A DNA stretch of 64,000 bases from Candidatus Leptofilum gracile (GTDB lineage: Bacteria; Chloroflexota; Anaerolineae; Promineifilales; Promineifilaceae), in contig JADJOJ010000011.1 of assembly GCA_016713825.1 (NCBI GenBank), positions 1 to 64,000 of the forward strand, read 5' to 3'. The position numbers and the translations under genes are program-made. Positions 28,615-37,577 of this stretch are shown here, piece by piece. Position 1 is the first letter of the stretch. Every line of letters begins with the position of its first letter. Below the pieces are notes generated by a model. The model was given only the letters and a program-made list of their open reading frames with translations. It searched no databases and was not told the DNA's origin.

Positions 28615-29709
28615 CTATTCAAAACCAGTCTCTTCTAGCAGCTGCTGGAGCCTGGTTTGGTTAAAAGGCGTATCCTTCTGATCATTGCGCCGCATGGCCA
28701 CATAAAAATCATGCATGAACGTAATAACGGGAAGGTACTGGATAACACTGGCCACATAATTTTCCTCTAGTGAGATGAGCTTGTGCTTCGCGATTTCGCC
28801 AATGTGAGCCAACAACAGGGGCAGCAACTCTTCCAATGTGAGACCGTCGGCAATGTCAAAAATGTCTCTGAGGCACTGTTGCCCGGCTTCTGGCAGTTCA
28901 AGGTATAGGCCGTAAATGTGGGTGCCCAAACCCCACAGCAGATTGCCGTAGTCGTACGCGGTATGCTGTTTGTAAAACTGCATCTCAGCGGGTGAAAGGT
29001 TAAACTGCTGATCCAGCGCCAGACCAAAGTCTGTCAGATAAACCCGCTGGCCATCCGTCAGCAGGTTGAAAAAATGAGAGTCGAAATGGATAATGCCGTG
29101 AGCGCTTAAAAAAGTAAGCGCTGCTTGCGTGTCGGCCATCACCGTGGGAACGAGAGATGGGTGGGTGCGCACCCAGGTGGCAACGACGTGGGGAATGTGC
29201 TCCAGGTACAAAATTAGTTCATAAGGCGCTTTAGCCCGGTCCAGCAGATAACGTCCCACGTTGGCATTATCGCCCCAGTAGGTGACGTAGCGTTGATGGT
29301 AGGCCATATCAACGGCTGGCGATTCCCCCGTAAACGGCACAATTCGATAATGGTACAGCAAAGGAAAGTTCTCGATTTCCCCAGCCAAAACCCAGTTGGT
29401 ACTCTTGATGTGCGCCACCAGTTCGCGAAAAACGCCAAATCCCACCGAGCCTAAGCCATATTGGTAAAAAGCAGGCAGGTCATAGACGTTTTGGGTGGAA
29501 AACATCTGCGCATACTCAAGCTCTGTTACCGGGATGCGCTTAACAAAGATTGGCAAACCTGCCACCTTCAGGCTCTGGGTTGTGCCCCAGCCAGCCTGGC
29601 CTTCGCTGGTAGTTGTTGGCCCTTGCAAATGCGCGTTATCCAGCTGGGCCAGCGCTGAGCTCAGTAGATAATATCGCTTTTGTCGCTGGTCGAGACTATT
29701 CTGATCCAT
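28615..29709 (-). CDS. Protein-kinase-fold protein (kinase or phosphotransferase)
   Basis: 364 residues from ATG 29709, where AAGGAAG lies upstream; the ORF start at 29757 is rejected. A likely ATP-binding Lys is in LPIFVKRIPVTELEY. The catalytic loop HGIIHFDSHFFNLLTDG has the Asp and Asn, and YLTDFGLALD the DFG. This loop (HFD rather than HRD or HGD) is in the protein kinase/aminoglycoside phosphotransferase superfamily. No sensor or membrane region is seen. The substrate cannot be inferred. Divergent from the GH36 gene across 145 bases. Confidence 0.8.
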   Translation of the reverse strand: MDQNSLDQRQKRYYLLSSALAQLDNAHLQGPTTTSEGQAGWGTTQSLKVAGLPIFVKRIPVTELEYAQMFSTQNVYDLPAFYQYGLGSVGFGVFRELVAHIKSTNWVLAGEIENFPLLYHYRIVPFTGESPAVDMAYHQRYVTYWGDNANVGRYLLDRAKAPYELILYLEHIPHVVATWVRTHPSLVPTVMADTQAALTFLSAHGIIHFDSHFFNLLTDGQRVYLTDFGLALDQQFNLSPAEMQFYKQHTAYDYGNLLWGLGTHIYGLYLELPEAGQQCLRDIFDIADGLTLEELLPLLLAHIGEIAKHKLISLEENYVASVIQYLPVITFMHDFYVAMRRNDQKDTPFNQTRLQQLLEETGFE

Positions 29710-29854
29710 ACGCTTCCTTGAGAGCAATCCAAAGAGGCGTAGTATACAGGTGGCCAAATTCTGGTCAATCGCTACAGAACAAGCCTACGAATTTCAGGCA
29801 ATGCAGAACGGAATTTGGTAGCATTAGGCAAACTTTTCAGTCAAGGAACTGCTC

Positions 29855-32260
29855 ATGATTCACTTTAATCCCGAAACCCGTACCTTTAACCTGATTTTGC
29901 ACAGCAGCGTCTACGCCGTGCAGGTAGACAGCCAGGGGCGGCTGGTGCATTTGGCCTGGGGGCCGCGTCCGGTGGGGGAGGAAGGGGCGCTTTCCGGTAA
30001 ACTGCGCCCCACGCTTTCCGACCACGCCTCCTTCGAGTTTCAAACCCGCCGGGACGAACTGCTCACTTTTGGCGACACCACCACCCACGAAGTGACGCTC
30101 AAAGCCAGCTTCGCCACCCTGCCCAACCCGCTGCCCGATGGCGACGCCCCCCACCAACCCATCCGCGATGTGCGCCTGCGCTACGTTGCGCACGAAATTG
30201 TGACGGACGCGCAGCCGGGTTTTGCCCCCATGCACGGCTTGCCCACGGCCATCAGCCAACCGCGCCAAACCTTGCGCCTCACGCTGGCCGATCCGGTGCA
30301 GCCGCTGACCACCACCCTTTGCTACCGCCTCACCCCCGCGCAAGACATCATCGAGCGCTGGCTGGAATTAGAGAACAGCGGCGACGCACCCATCGAGATT
30401 GAGCAGCTCTTTTTTGCGGCGCTGCACCTGCCCAACGGCACCACTGAACTCACCAGCGTCTCCGGGGCGTGGGCGCAGGAGTTCCAGACGCAGCGGGAGC
30501 GGCTGCCGCTTGGTCGGCGGGTCATCGAGCACCGCAGCGTGCAGACGGGGCACGCCGCCAACCCGTTTTTTCTGCTGAATCGGCCGGGGCAGGCGTGGGA
30601 GGCGCAGGGCACGGTTTACTTTGGCGCGCTGGCCTACAGCGGCAGCTGGCAGCTCAGCTTTGAGCAGCTGCACGGCACCGACGTGCGCGTGCACGGCGGC
30701 TACCATCCCGCCGATTTTGGCCTGACGCTGGCGGCGGGGGCGCAGCACAAAACCCCCGCGATGGTTTGCGGCGTGTGTGAAGAAGGGTGGGGTGGAGCCA
30801 GCCGTCGGCTGCACGCTTTTACGCGGGAGCGCATCTTGCCCGTCGCTGTGGCCGGCGTCCCCGCCGCGCCACCGGAGCCGCAAGAAAAGGTAGGTGGCAC
30901 GGTCAGGAGACCGGCCACAGCAGAGGGTGGCACGGTCAGGAGACCGGCCACAGCAGAGGGTAGCACGGTCAGAAGACCGGCCACAGCAGAGGGTGGCACG
31001 GTCAGGAGACCGGCCACAGCAGAGGGGAGACCGGCCGCAGCTGGGTACAGGCCAATTCTCTACAACTCCTGGGAAGCGACTTACTTTGGCATCACCGAGC
31101 AGAACCAGATTGAGCTGGCGCAAAAGGCGGCGGCCATCGGTGTGGAGCTGTTTTGCCTGGATGATGGCTGGTTTGGCGGTCGCCGCTTCGACGTGGCCGG
31201 GCTGGGCGACTGGACGGTCAGTCCGGACGTGTTCCCCAATGGCCTGGAACCGCTCATCGCTGAGGTGAACCGGCTGGGGATGGATTTTGGCCTGTGGGTG
31301 GAGCCAGAAATGGTCAATCCAGATTCCGATTTGTACCGGGCGCATCCAGAGTGGGTGCTGCATTTTCCCGGACGGCCGCGTACCGAAGCCCGCTGTCAGC
31401 TCATCCTGGATTTTGGCCGTGAGGAGGTTGTTGAATATATTTTTAACGCCCTGGACAGCTTGCTGGCGCAGTACAACATCGCCTTCATCAAGTGGGACAT
31501 GAACCGGAACGTGAGCGAACCCGGCTCGGTGGTGGGTAAGGCGATCTGGCAGGCGCACGTGGCGGGCGTGTACGGCATTATCGACCGGCTGCGGGCCAAA
31601 TATCCGCACCTGACGATTGAAAGCTGCTCCGGCGGCGGTGGGCGCATCGACCTGGGCATTTTGGGGCGCACCGACCAGGTATGGACCAGCGACAACACCG
31701 ACGCGCTGGACCGCCTGCGCATCCAGGAGGGGTTCAGCCTGGCGTACCCGGCGCGGGTGATGGAAGCGTGGGTGACACACGAGAAAAATCACCAAACCGG
31801 CCGCTTCCACGAACTGAGCACCCGCTTCGACGTGGCGATGCGCGGCGCGTTGGGCATCGGGGCCAGCCTGAACGGGCTGGACGAGGCGGAGCTGAAGGAG
31901 TACGCGTCCTACATTGCCTTTTACAAGCGGATTCGCCACATTGTGCAGGGGGGCAATCTGTACCGGCTGGAGCGGCTGGAAGAGGCGGATGCCTCGACGC
32001 TTTTGTACGTGCTGCCGGATGGGAGCGAGGCGGTGTACTCGGCGGTGGTGCACAGTCACAAGCTGGGGCAGTTCCGCCGCATGGTGCCGCTGCGTGGGCT
32101 AGACCCGTCTGCCACTTATGAGGTGCTGGACCGCTACCAGAAGGTGCGCCTGACGGCTACCGGGTATGAGTTGATGGTGCAAGGGATTGGTGGGGATGAA
32201 GACGGCCGTTCCGGCCACAGTCGCACGCTGCACATCAGGTTGGTTGAGCCTGGGAAGTGA
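29855..32260 (+). CDS. Alpha-galactosidase, GH36, with in-frame 33-bp tandem repeat
   Basis: 801 residues, start ATG 29855 after AAGGAA. The N-terminal beta-supersandwich spans about 1-330, the (beta/alpha)8 catalytic barrel about 365-690, and a C-terminal beta domain follows. GH36 marks: YNSWEATYFGITEQ, LFCLDDGWFGGR, FGLWVEPEMVNPDSDLYRAHP, FIKWDMNRNVSE (nucleophile Asp), SCSGGGGRIDLGIL and WTSDNTDALDRL (acid/base Asp). It removes alpha-1,6-galactose from galactomannan or raffinose-type sugars. No signal peptide, so cytoplasmic. Residues about 347-396 are a low-complexity linker of four GGTVRRPATAE copies absent from the family. It probably works with the beta-mannoside locus at 35-54 kb. Confidence 0.95.
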   Translation: MIHFNPETRTFNLILHSSVYAVQVDSQGRLVHLAWGPRPVGEEGALSGKLRPTLSDHASFEFQTRRDELLTFGDTTTHEVTLKASFATLPNPLPDGDAPHQPIRDVRLRYVAHEIVTDAQPGFAPMHGLPTAISQPRQTLRLTLADPVQPLTTTLCYRLTPAQDIIERWLELENSGDAPIEIEQLFFAALHLPNGTTELTSVSGAWAQEFQTQRERLPLGRRVIEHRSVQTGHAANPFFLLNRPGQAWEAQGTVYFGALAYSGSWQLSFEQLHGTDVRVHGGYHPADFGLTLAAGAQHKTPAMVCGVCEEGWGGASRRLHAFTRERILPVAVAGVPAAPPEPQEKVGGTVRRPATAEGGTVRRPATAEGSTVRRPATAEGGTVRRPATAEGRPAAAGYRPILYNSWEATYFGITEQNQIELAQKAAAIGVELFCLDDGWFGGRRFDVAGLGDWTVSPDVFPNGLEPLIAEVNRLGMDFGLWVEPEMVNPDSDLYRAHPEWVLHFPGRPRTEARCQLILDFGREEVVEYIFNALDSLLAQYNIAFIKWDMNRNVSEPGSVVGKAIWQAHVAGVYGIIDRLRAKYPHLTIESCSGGGGRIDLGILGRTDQVWTSDNTDALDRLRIQEGFSLAYPARVMEAWVTHEKNHQTGRFHELSTRFDVAMRGALGIGASLNGLDEAELKEYASYIAFYKRIRHIVQGGNLYRLERLEEADASTLLYVLPDGSEAVYSAVVHSHKLGQFRRMVPLRGLDPSATYEVLDRYQKVRLTATGYELMVQGIGGDEDGRSGHSRTLHIRLVEPGK
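30893..31042 (+). repeat. 33-bp tandem repeat inside the GH36 gene
   Basis: Four full copies start at 30893, 30926, 30959 and 30992, and a partial fifth follows to about 31042. Each encodes G-G/S-T-V-R-R-P-A-T-A-E. Copy 3 differs by two bases. The unit holds AGACCGGCCACAGC. All copies are in frame, so changes in number keep the enzyme open; the array sits in the linker before the catalytic barrel. Confidence 0.95.
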
Positions 32261-32266
32261 TAAAGG

Positions 32267-32342
32267 ATACGAAGGAACGAAGAAAGGAAGGAACAAAGGA
32301 TAAAAAAATGCTTTGTTCCTCCGTCCCTTTGTCTCTTCGTAT
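32267..32342. repeat. Hairpin with 8-bp periodic arms between convergent genes
   Basis: A 32-base left arm (32267-32298) and right arm (32311-32342) pair at about 26 positions. Units GAAGGAAC, GAAGAAAG, GAAGGAAC repeat every 8 bases. It lies between the GH36 stop and the stop of the methyltransferase gene on the opposite strand, and probably serves as a bidirectional transcript end. Confidence 0.75.
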
Positions 32343-32346
32343 AAAA

Positions 32347-33363
32347 TCAGCCAGATTTTGGCGTAAGATAAACCGTTACTTCGCTGCGGTTGTGGAAGAG
32401 CTGGCGTGCGCCCGCGATGGTGAATTTTTGCCGCAGAATGTTGAGGGCGTGGTCCAGGGCCGAATCGTACCGTTTTTCTGGCAGCTTGAGGGTGATGATG
32501 GCCAGGCCGTGGGGGTAAAGGTAACGGCCGTATTCCCCCATCAACCGCGCCGAATCCCGGGCATCCAGCCGCATGTCGTTGACAATCACGTCGTAGGTGT
32601 CGGGGTAGTCTGCCAGATATTCTTCAGCGGTGAGGCGCAGGTGGCGCACCCCTTTGTCGGTTTGCAGGGTGGGATGCAGCCAGGCGGGATCAACGGCCGT
32701 TACGTACTGCTCCTTCTGCCGCAACACCCGCGTCCAGCCGCCGGGGGCCGCCCCCAAATCGAGCGCCCGGCCGCGCGGCGGCAGCTCGATTTTGAAGCGT
32801 TCCAGCGCTTCCAGCAGCTTGAACTCCGCCCGGCTGATTTGCTCTTTTTCACGGGCAAAGCGGCGCACGCCCCCGGCCCAGTCAGACAAATTGTTCGCGG
32901 CCAGCGACAGGCCAATGTAAGCGGAATCAGCCGCCAACACAACCGACAAAATTTGGAACGGCTGGCGCACATCCAGCGGTGCGCCGGAGGCTTCTGATAA
33001 TTTTTGGGAGAGCGGTTTGTTGATGTCGAATGGCTTGATTTTTAGATCGCCCAGCACGCGGGTTTGCACAGAAAAGGGCCAGTCTGGTTCTAGCAGGTGG
33101 GTGAAGGTGGTAACGGCCGTTTCCACCACCTTCTCTGCCCCATCGGCCAGCGCCACGATGGTTTGCACCGGGCAAATGTGCCGCACAAAGATGGGCGGAT
33201 TTTGCCGCCACAGCTCCGCCAGGGCAAAAAAATCGCCCGGCGTTTGCACCGTCCAAATGCCAGACTCCAGTTCGGCGACGATTTGCCCGCCCGCTTTTTG
33301 CAGCTCCGCCAGGGCGGCGGGGGCAAAAGCTGGGTCTGCCGTGGCAATAAGGGTGGGGGTCAT
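32347..33363 (-). CDS. FtsJ/RlmM-like rRNA 2'-O-methyltransferase
   Basis: 338 residues from ATG 33363, where ATGA overlaps the stop of the upstream phosphatase gene; the longer ORF (to 33456) runs into that gene and is rejected. A THUMP-like N-terminal part (about 1-150) is followed by a Rossmann methyltransferase: ALDLGAAPGGWTRVL (SAM loop), VTAVDPAWL, VIVNDMRLD (catalytic Asp region) and AIITLKLPEKR (Lys) fit the K-D-K-E layout of FtsJ/RlmM enzymes. RlmM modifies C2498 of 23S rRNA in E. coli; the same site here is an inference. Confidence 0.85.
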   Translation of the reverse strand: MTPTLIATADPAFAPAALAELQKAGGQIVAELESGIWTVQTPGDFFALAELWRQNPPIFVRHICPVQTIVALADGAEKVVETAVTTFTHLLEPDWPFSVQTRVLGDLKIKPFDINKPLSQKLSEASGAPLDVRQPFQILSVVLAADSAYIGLSLAANNLSDWAGGVRRFAREKEQISRAEFKLLEALERFKIELPPRGRALDLGAAPGGWTRVLRQKEQYVTAVDPAWLHPTLQTDKGVRHLRLTAEEYLADYPDTYDVIVNDMRLDARDSARLMGEYGRYLYPHGLAIITLKLPEKRYDSALDHALNILRQKFTIAGARQLFHNRSEVTVYLTPKSG

Positions 33364-34040
33364 ACGTCCTCGCGGGGGCTTTCTGGGCCACGGCCATCGG
33401 TGTGCAGCTGCACATCTACCAGGTGCTCTACGCGGCTTTGGTAATACAGCCGCCACGTTTCACGCGATGGATGCTCTACGAATTCAAAATGGGTGATGCC
33501 GGTGTTTTTGCTCCACACCTCGCAGCGCCGCCAGGGGCCAACGTTGAACATATGGTCAAAGGCCAGCTCAATCACCCCGCCGTGACAAACGGCCACCACG
33601 GTTTGCTCACGATGTTTTTCCAGCATTTCTTCGATGAAACGGCCGATTCGTACCCGAAAGTGCATCATCGATTCACCGTCGGGGCGGTCTGGGGTGATGG
33701 TGGAAAACGGCCGTTCGCTGCCCCAAAAAGAGCCGTACTCTGGCAAATCATCGCTGGGCCAGGGGGTGTGGTCTAGCCGGTTGTTGCCAATTTCGCGCAG
33801 CCGGTCATCGCTGATGATGGGGATGTTGTAGGTGGCGGCGATGGGAGCGGCCGTTTCCTGGGCGCGTTTCATGGTGCTGGCGTACAGCACGTCGATTTTT
33901 CTAATTTCGCGGGGCAGCCATTTGCCCAATGCGTCGGCCTGGGCCAGCCCCAAATTGGTCAATCCTTCATCGGAGTTGCCGCCTTTCCAGTCGTGTAAGT
34001 TAACATAACTTTGACCGTGGCGGATCATGTAGAGGTGCAT
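33360..34040 (-). CDS. Histidine phosphatase family protein
   Basis: 226 residues from ATG 34040 (MHLYMIRHGQSYVNLHDW); GTG 34046 is an alternative. The catalytic RHG (His) is at residues 7-9, ASTMKRAQETA holds the second Arg, RLREIGNN the conserved Glu, and VAVCHGGVIEL the second catalytic His. Members dephosphorylate sugar phosphates or other small esters (branch 1, PhoE/GpmB-like); the substrate is not clear. It overlaps the methyltransferase gene by four bases (ATGA), so the two are translationally coupled. Confidence 0.92.
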   Translation of the reverse strand: MHLYMIRHGQSYVNLHDWKGGNSDEGLTNLGLAQADALGKWLPREIRKIDVLYASTMKRAQETAAPIAATYNIPIISDDRLREIGNNRLDHTPWPSDDLPEYGSFWGSERPFSTITPDRPDGESMMHFRVRIGRFIEEMLEKHREQTVVAVCHGGVIELAFDHMFNVGPWRRCEVWSKNTGITHFEFVEHPSRETWRLYYQSRVEHLVDVQLHTDGRGPESPREDV

Positions 34041-34254
34041 AATCACAAATTTCCTTCTATTGAATTTAATCGTGAATTATGCCACAACATGCGCAAATGC
34101 CGTAGGTCTGGGCGGAAGAAATTTGGCGGGCCGCGGCCACCGGTGGCGCGGGGGCGGTGTGTGCGGTGGGGGGGAACGGCCGTTTCCTCATCACCCCCTT
34201 TGGCCTATAATCCACAACGCAATTTTTTAGACCACCAATCAGACAGGACACCCT

Positions 34255-34710
34255 ATGGATTTTTCCTCATTTCCCCCGGAATTTATCGAGCGCATGGGCC
34301 AACTGATGGCCAGCGGCCAGCTCCAGCTGCCGCCCCCCATTTTTGCCGACATGCAAGGCGAATTTATAGATATGGACCTCAGCGCCAAAACCCTCACGGT
34401 GCGCTTTCCGGTGCAGGCGCGGTACCAAAACCCGATGGGCTACATGCAGGGCGGCATGATTGCGGCGGCTATCGACAACGCCATCGGGCCGCTGAGCTTT
34501 ATGGTGGCCGCCCCCAACGTCACCAAAACGATGACGGTGAGCTACCTGCGTCCTATTTCTGCCAGGATTATGGAGATTACGGTCACGGCCGCTTTTGAAG
34601 CGCAAAACGGCCGTGAGCTCATTTTTGTGGCGGAGGTGCTGCGGCACGACGGGGCCAAACTGGCGACGGCCCGCTCCATCAACGTGCTGCTGAAGCACGA
34701 TGATGCCTGA
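34255..34710 (+). CDS. PaaI-type hotdog thioesterase
   Basis: 151 residues. Hotdog features: FPVQARYQNPMGYMQGGMIAAAIDNAIGP, where GYMQGG sits at the HGG-like catalytic loop and Asp in AAIDNA near 75 is the usual catalytic acid, then MTVSYLRPIS and the last strand ATARSINVLL. Such enzymes hydrolyse acyl-CoA thioesters in the cytoplasm. Start ATG 34255. It stands alone; the 354-base gap after it contains two repeat elements. Confidence 0.88.
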   Translation: MDFSSFPPEFIERMGQLMASGQLQLPPPIFADMQGEFIDMDLSAKTLTVRFPVQARYQNPMGYMQGGMIAAAIDNAIGPLSFMVAAPNVTKTMTVSYLRPISARIMEITVTAAFEAQNGRELIFVAEVLRHDGAKLATARSINVLLKHDDA

Positions 34711-34719
34711 TTTTAGATT

Positions 34720-34860
34720 GGACCTTGAAGACCCTAAGTGGTTGGAAAATTTTTTTATCAACAGATTTCGCAGATTTTGCAGATTTAGGTGGAAAAATCT
34801 GTGAAATCTTTGATGATTATTTTTCAAAAACTTTCTGCACTTTACTTAAGGGTTTGGCCT
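34720..34860. repeat. Imperfect inverted repeat with CAGATTT units
   Basis: The outer arms are ACCCTAAGT (near 34729) and ACTTAAGGGT (near 34854). The inner arms are ATCAACAGATTTCGCAGATTT (near 34758) and its imperfect partner ending near 34825. CAGATTT recurs every 9 or so bases. Together it could fold into one long hairpin ending the thioesterase transcript. Confidence 0.6.
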
Positions 34861-34900
34861 CGCTTGCGATAAATTAGTCGAGTCAAAAACCCTTAGGGCC

Positions 34901-35024
34901 CTGATTGACTGACAAATCTCAGATTTCTACCGCAGAGGGCGCAAAGGACGCAGAGATTTCTCCTTCATTTTTCTCTGCGCTCTCTGCGTTCTTTGCGGTT
35001 AAATAAGTTTTGTCGGTCAATCAG
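34901..35024. mobile_element. 124-bp MITE sharing the IS4-type element ends
   Basis: The ends are CTGATTGACTGACA (34901-34914) and TGTCGGTCAATCAG (35011-35024), identical to the IS at 8611-9913 except one base. A perfect 9-bp direct repeat CTTAGGGCC flanks it (34892-34900 and 35025-35033). Subterminal AAATCT and TTAAATAAG also match the IS right end. The inside is an imperfect palindrome of CCGCAGAG-GCGCAAAGGACGCAGAGA type. It codes for nothing and was probably mobilised by an IS-encoded transposase. Confidence 0.92.
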
Positions 35025-35064
35025 CTTAGGGCCTGTATTGTTACTTTTGGTTACGATGAAGCGA

Positions 35065-37539
35065 TCAGGTGGCGACGGTGGAGAGCTGCTGCGAATCGTC
35101 GTTGGCGGCTACGGCCGTTTCATCCACCCAGCTAAAGGCACCAGACAGGCGAATGTCGCGGGAGGAGCTGCCCAGCCGCACGGTGAAGCGGCCTGGCTCG
35201 GTTGTCCAATCGTGAACGGCCGTATCAAAAAACGCCAGCGATTGTTGATTTAGCGTCAGCGTCACCGTTTGGGTTTCGCCCGGTTCCAGGGCCACTTTGG
35301 CAAACGCTTTTAGCTCTTGCAACGGCCGTACCACCTTGGCTTCCTCATCCCCCAGGTACAGCTGCACCACTTCCTGCCCGGCCCGGTCGCCCGTGTTGGT
35401 AACGTCCAGGCTCACCGCAATCTCGCTGCCCGGCCCAAAGGCGTCGCCGTTGATCTGTAAATTGTCGTAGGCAAAACGGGTGTAAGAAAGGCCGTGCCCA
35501 AAGGGGAACAGCGGGGCCAGCTCCGTTTTGTCGTAGAAGCGGTAGCCCACAAAGATGCCCTCGCCGTACTGCACCTGGCCGTTTTCGCCAGGGTAGTTGA
35601 TGAAGGCGGGGTTGTCTTGCAGCCGCTTGGGGAAGGTGGTGGGCAGCTTGGCCGACGGGTTGACATCGCCAAAGAGCACGTCGGCCAGGGCGTGCCCGGC
35701 ATCTTGGCCACCGTACCATTGGTGCAGAACGGCCGTTACCCCCTCCAGCCACGGCATCTCCACCGGCGATCCTACGTTGAGCACCACGATGGTGTTCGGA
35801 TTCGCCGCCGCCACGCGGGCGATCAGCTCATCTTGCCGCCCCGGCAGCTTCATGTCTACCCGATCAAACCCTTCGCTTTCCCATTCGCGGGTGAGGCCAG
35901 CCACAATCACGGCCACATCGGCGGCGGCGGCGGCATCGACGGCCGCTTGCATGGGGTCTTCTGGCAGGGGCGGGATGCAGCCCAGCCGCAGGGTGCGCCA
36001 GCGAGCGCCTGGGTCGGTGATGTACTCCACGCGCACCGAGGCGGGCTTGTCGGGTGAAAGTTGCAGGGAAACGGCCGTTTGCCGGTCCGATGTTTCCCCA
36101 ACGCCATGCTCAATCACCAGCTGGCCATCTACCCACATGCGGGCGTGGCCAATGCTCCACAGGTGGAACTGGTACGCGCCAGCCGCAGGCGCGGTGATGC
36201 TGCCTTCCAGCCGCAGCGAGAAGTTGGTGGGGTCTATAAATGGGTTCACGGTGCCAAACCAGCTCAACTCGCTTTTGTTGATGACGTAGGTGTGGCCCGG
36301 TTCGCCAGAGAGGTCCATGTTGTGGAAGTAAGAGAGCGTCAGGCCGCGCGATTGGCCGTCGGCGGCGGTGAACCAATCCATGTTCCACAGCTGGGGCATT
36401 TTGTGGATGAGGGTGCCAATTTGGTAAGAAACGGCCGTGTCTTGCCCCACCCGCGCCTGAATGCCCGCCAGCGGCGAGACGGCCCGGTGCGGATTCACCT
36501 GCGAGCTGCCGCCGCCCATAATTTGCGGCCAATACGCGTTTTCACCAATCACGGCGATGGTTTGTGCCTTGTCTGGGTTCAGCGGCAGCAGATTGCCTTC
36601 GTTTTTGAGCAGCACAATCGCCTCGGCAGCCACGGCGCGGGGCAGATTGGCGTCTGGGGCAGCGGCGGGGGGCGGCGCTTCGCCCAGCAGCCCCACGCGG
36701 CCCAGGGTACGCAGCAGGCGGCGCACTTTGTCGTCTACCACCGCTTCGTCCAGGGTGCCCGCTGCTACGGCGGCGACCACCTTTTGCGGGTCCATCCAGC
36801 GGGCGGGGCCGGGCATTTCCAAATCTAATCCGCCCGCAGGTACGTTCTCTGTGTACGTGCCGTACCAGTCGGACATCACCAGGCCGTCGTAACCCCACAG
36901 CCCTTTGAGGATGTCGCGCAGGGTGGCCTCGTTTTCGCTGGCGAATGCGCCGTTAATGCGGTTGTAGGCGCTCATGAGGGTCCACGGGTTGGCTTTTTCC
37001 AGGGCAATGCGGAACGGTTCCAGGTAGATTTCGTGCAACGGCCGTTCTGCCACCTCTGAACTCATCGAAAACCGCTCAAACTCCTGGTCATTGGCCACAA
37101 AATGCTTGATGCAGGCCGATACCCCTTGCTTTTGCAGCCCGTTGATATACGCCGAAGCAATCATGCCGTTGAGGTACGGATCTTCAGCAAAACATTCAAA
37201 ATTGCGCCCGGCAATCGGCGTGCGGTGAATGTTTACCGTGGGGGCCAGCAGCACGTGGGCTCCTTTGCGGCGCACTTCGGCCGCCAAAGATGCGCCCACC
37301 TGCTCAATCAGCGCCGGGTTCCAGGTAGCGCCCATCGCCACCCCCACCGGGAAGCAGACCGAGGTGTCGCCGATAATGTCGTCGTCGCCGCGTACGCCGT
37401 TGGGGCCGTCGCTTACCTGCATAGAGGGGATGCCCACGCGCTCTATGGGCACGGAGTACCACATGTTGGCCCCGGCCAGCAGCGATGCTTTTTCAGCGAG
37501 CGTGAGTTGTTCTAGTAGTGTGTTGATTTTTGTTTCCAT
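35065..37539 (-). CDS. GH3 beta-glucosidase with PA14 insert
   Basis: 824 residues, start ATG 37539 after AAAGGGA. The N-terminal GH3 barrel (about 1-290) has ACIKHFVANDQEFERF and the nucleophile Asp in GLVMSDWYGTYTEN. The alpha/beta C-terminal domain follows from about 310, interrupted at about 395-530 by a PA14 domain (SYFHNMDLSG, AGAYQFHLWSIGHARMWVDG). A fibronectin-III-like domain ends the protein (about 715-800). It cleaves non-reducing beta-glucosyl ends; PA14 usually shapes chain-length preference. No signal peptide. It is the last gene of the minus-strand carbohydrate operon and divergent from nothing nearby; the 105-base upstream gap holds a REP-like repeat. Confidence 0.94.
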   Translation of the reverse strand: METKINTLLEQLTLAEKASLLAGANMWYSVPIERVGIPSMQVSDGPNGVRGDDDIIGDTSVCFPVGVAMGATWNPALIEQVGASLAAEVRRKGAHVLLAPTVNIHRTPIAGRNFECFAEDPYLNGMIASAYINGLQKQGVSACIKHFVANDQEFERFSMSSEVAERPLHEIYLEPFRIALEKANPWTLMSAYNRINGAFASENEATLRDILKGLWGYDGLVMSDWYGTYTENVPAGGLDLEMPGPARWMDPQKVVAAVAAGTLDEAVVDDKVRRLLRTLGRVGLLGEAPPPAAAPDANLPRAVAAEAIVLLKNEGNLLPLNPDKAQTIAVIGENAYWPQIMGGGSSQVNPHRAVSPLAGIQARVGQDTAVSYQIGTLIHKMPQLWNMDWFTAADGQSRGLTLSYFHNMDLSGEPGHTYVINKSELSWFGTVNPFIDPTNFSLRLEGSITAPAAGAYQFHLWSIGHARMWVDGQLVIEHGVGETSDRQTAVSLQLSPDKPASVRVEYITDPGARWRTLRLGCIPPLPEDPMQAAVDAAAAADVAVIVAGLTREWESEGFDRVDMKLPGRQDELIARVAAANPNTIVVLNVGSPVEMPWLEGVTAVLHQWYGGQDAGHALADVLFGDVNPSAKLPTTFPKRLQDNPAFINYPGENGQVQYGEGIFVGYRFYDKTELAPLFPFGHGLSYTRFAYDNLQINGDAFGPGSEIAVSLDVTNTGDRAGQEVVQLYLGDEEAKVVRPLQELKAFAKVALEPGETQTVTLTLNQQSLAFFDTAVHDWTTEPGRFTVRLGSSSRDIRLSGAFSWVDETAVAANDDSQQLSTVAT

Positions 37540-37577
37540 CTAATCCCTTTCTTTATCTTTAATCGCTTGTTTGCTAA

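Noticed and set aside
29754..29818. Inverted repeat CCAAATTC/GAATTTGG between the kinase-fold and GH36 genes as an operator
   Set aside because: Arms are only 8 bases with a 49-base gap in AT-rich DNA, close to chance.
30893..31042. Possible CRISPR-like array
   Set aside because: The repeats are contiguous without spacers and lie in frame inside a gene.
30368..32059. 563-codon open frame on the minus strand
   Set aside because: It is the shadow of the GH36 alpha-galactosidase in a GC-rich region; its protein has no recognisable domain while the plus strand has all catalytic motifs.
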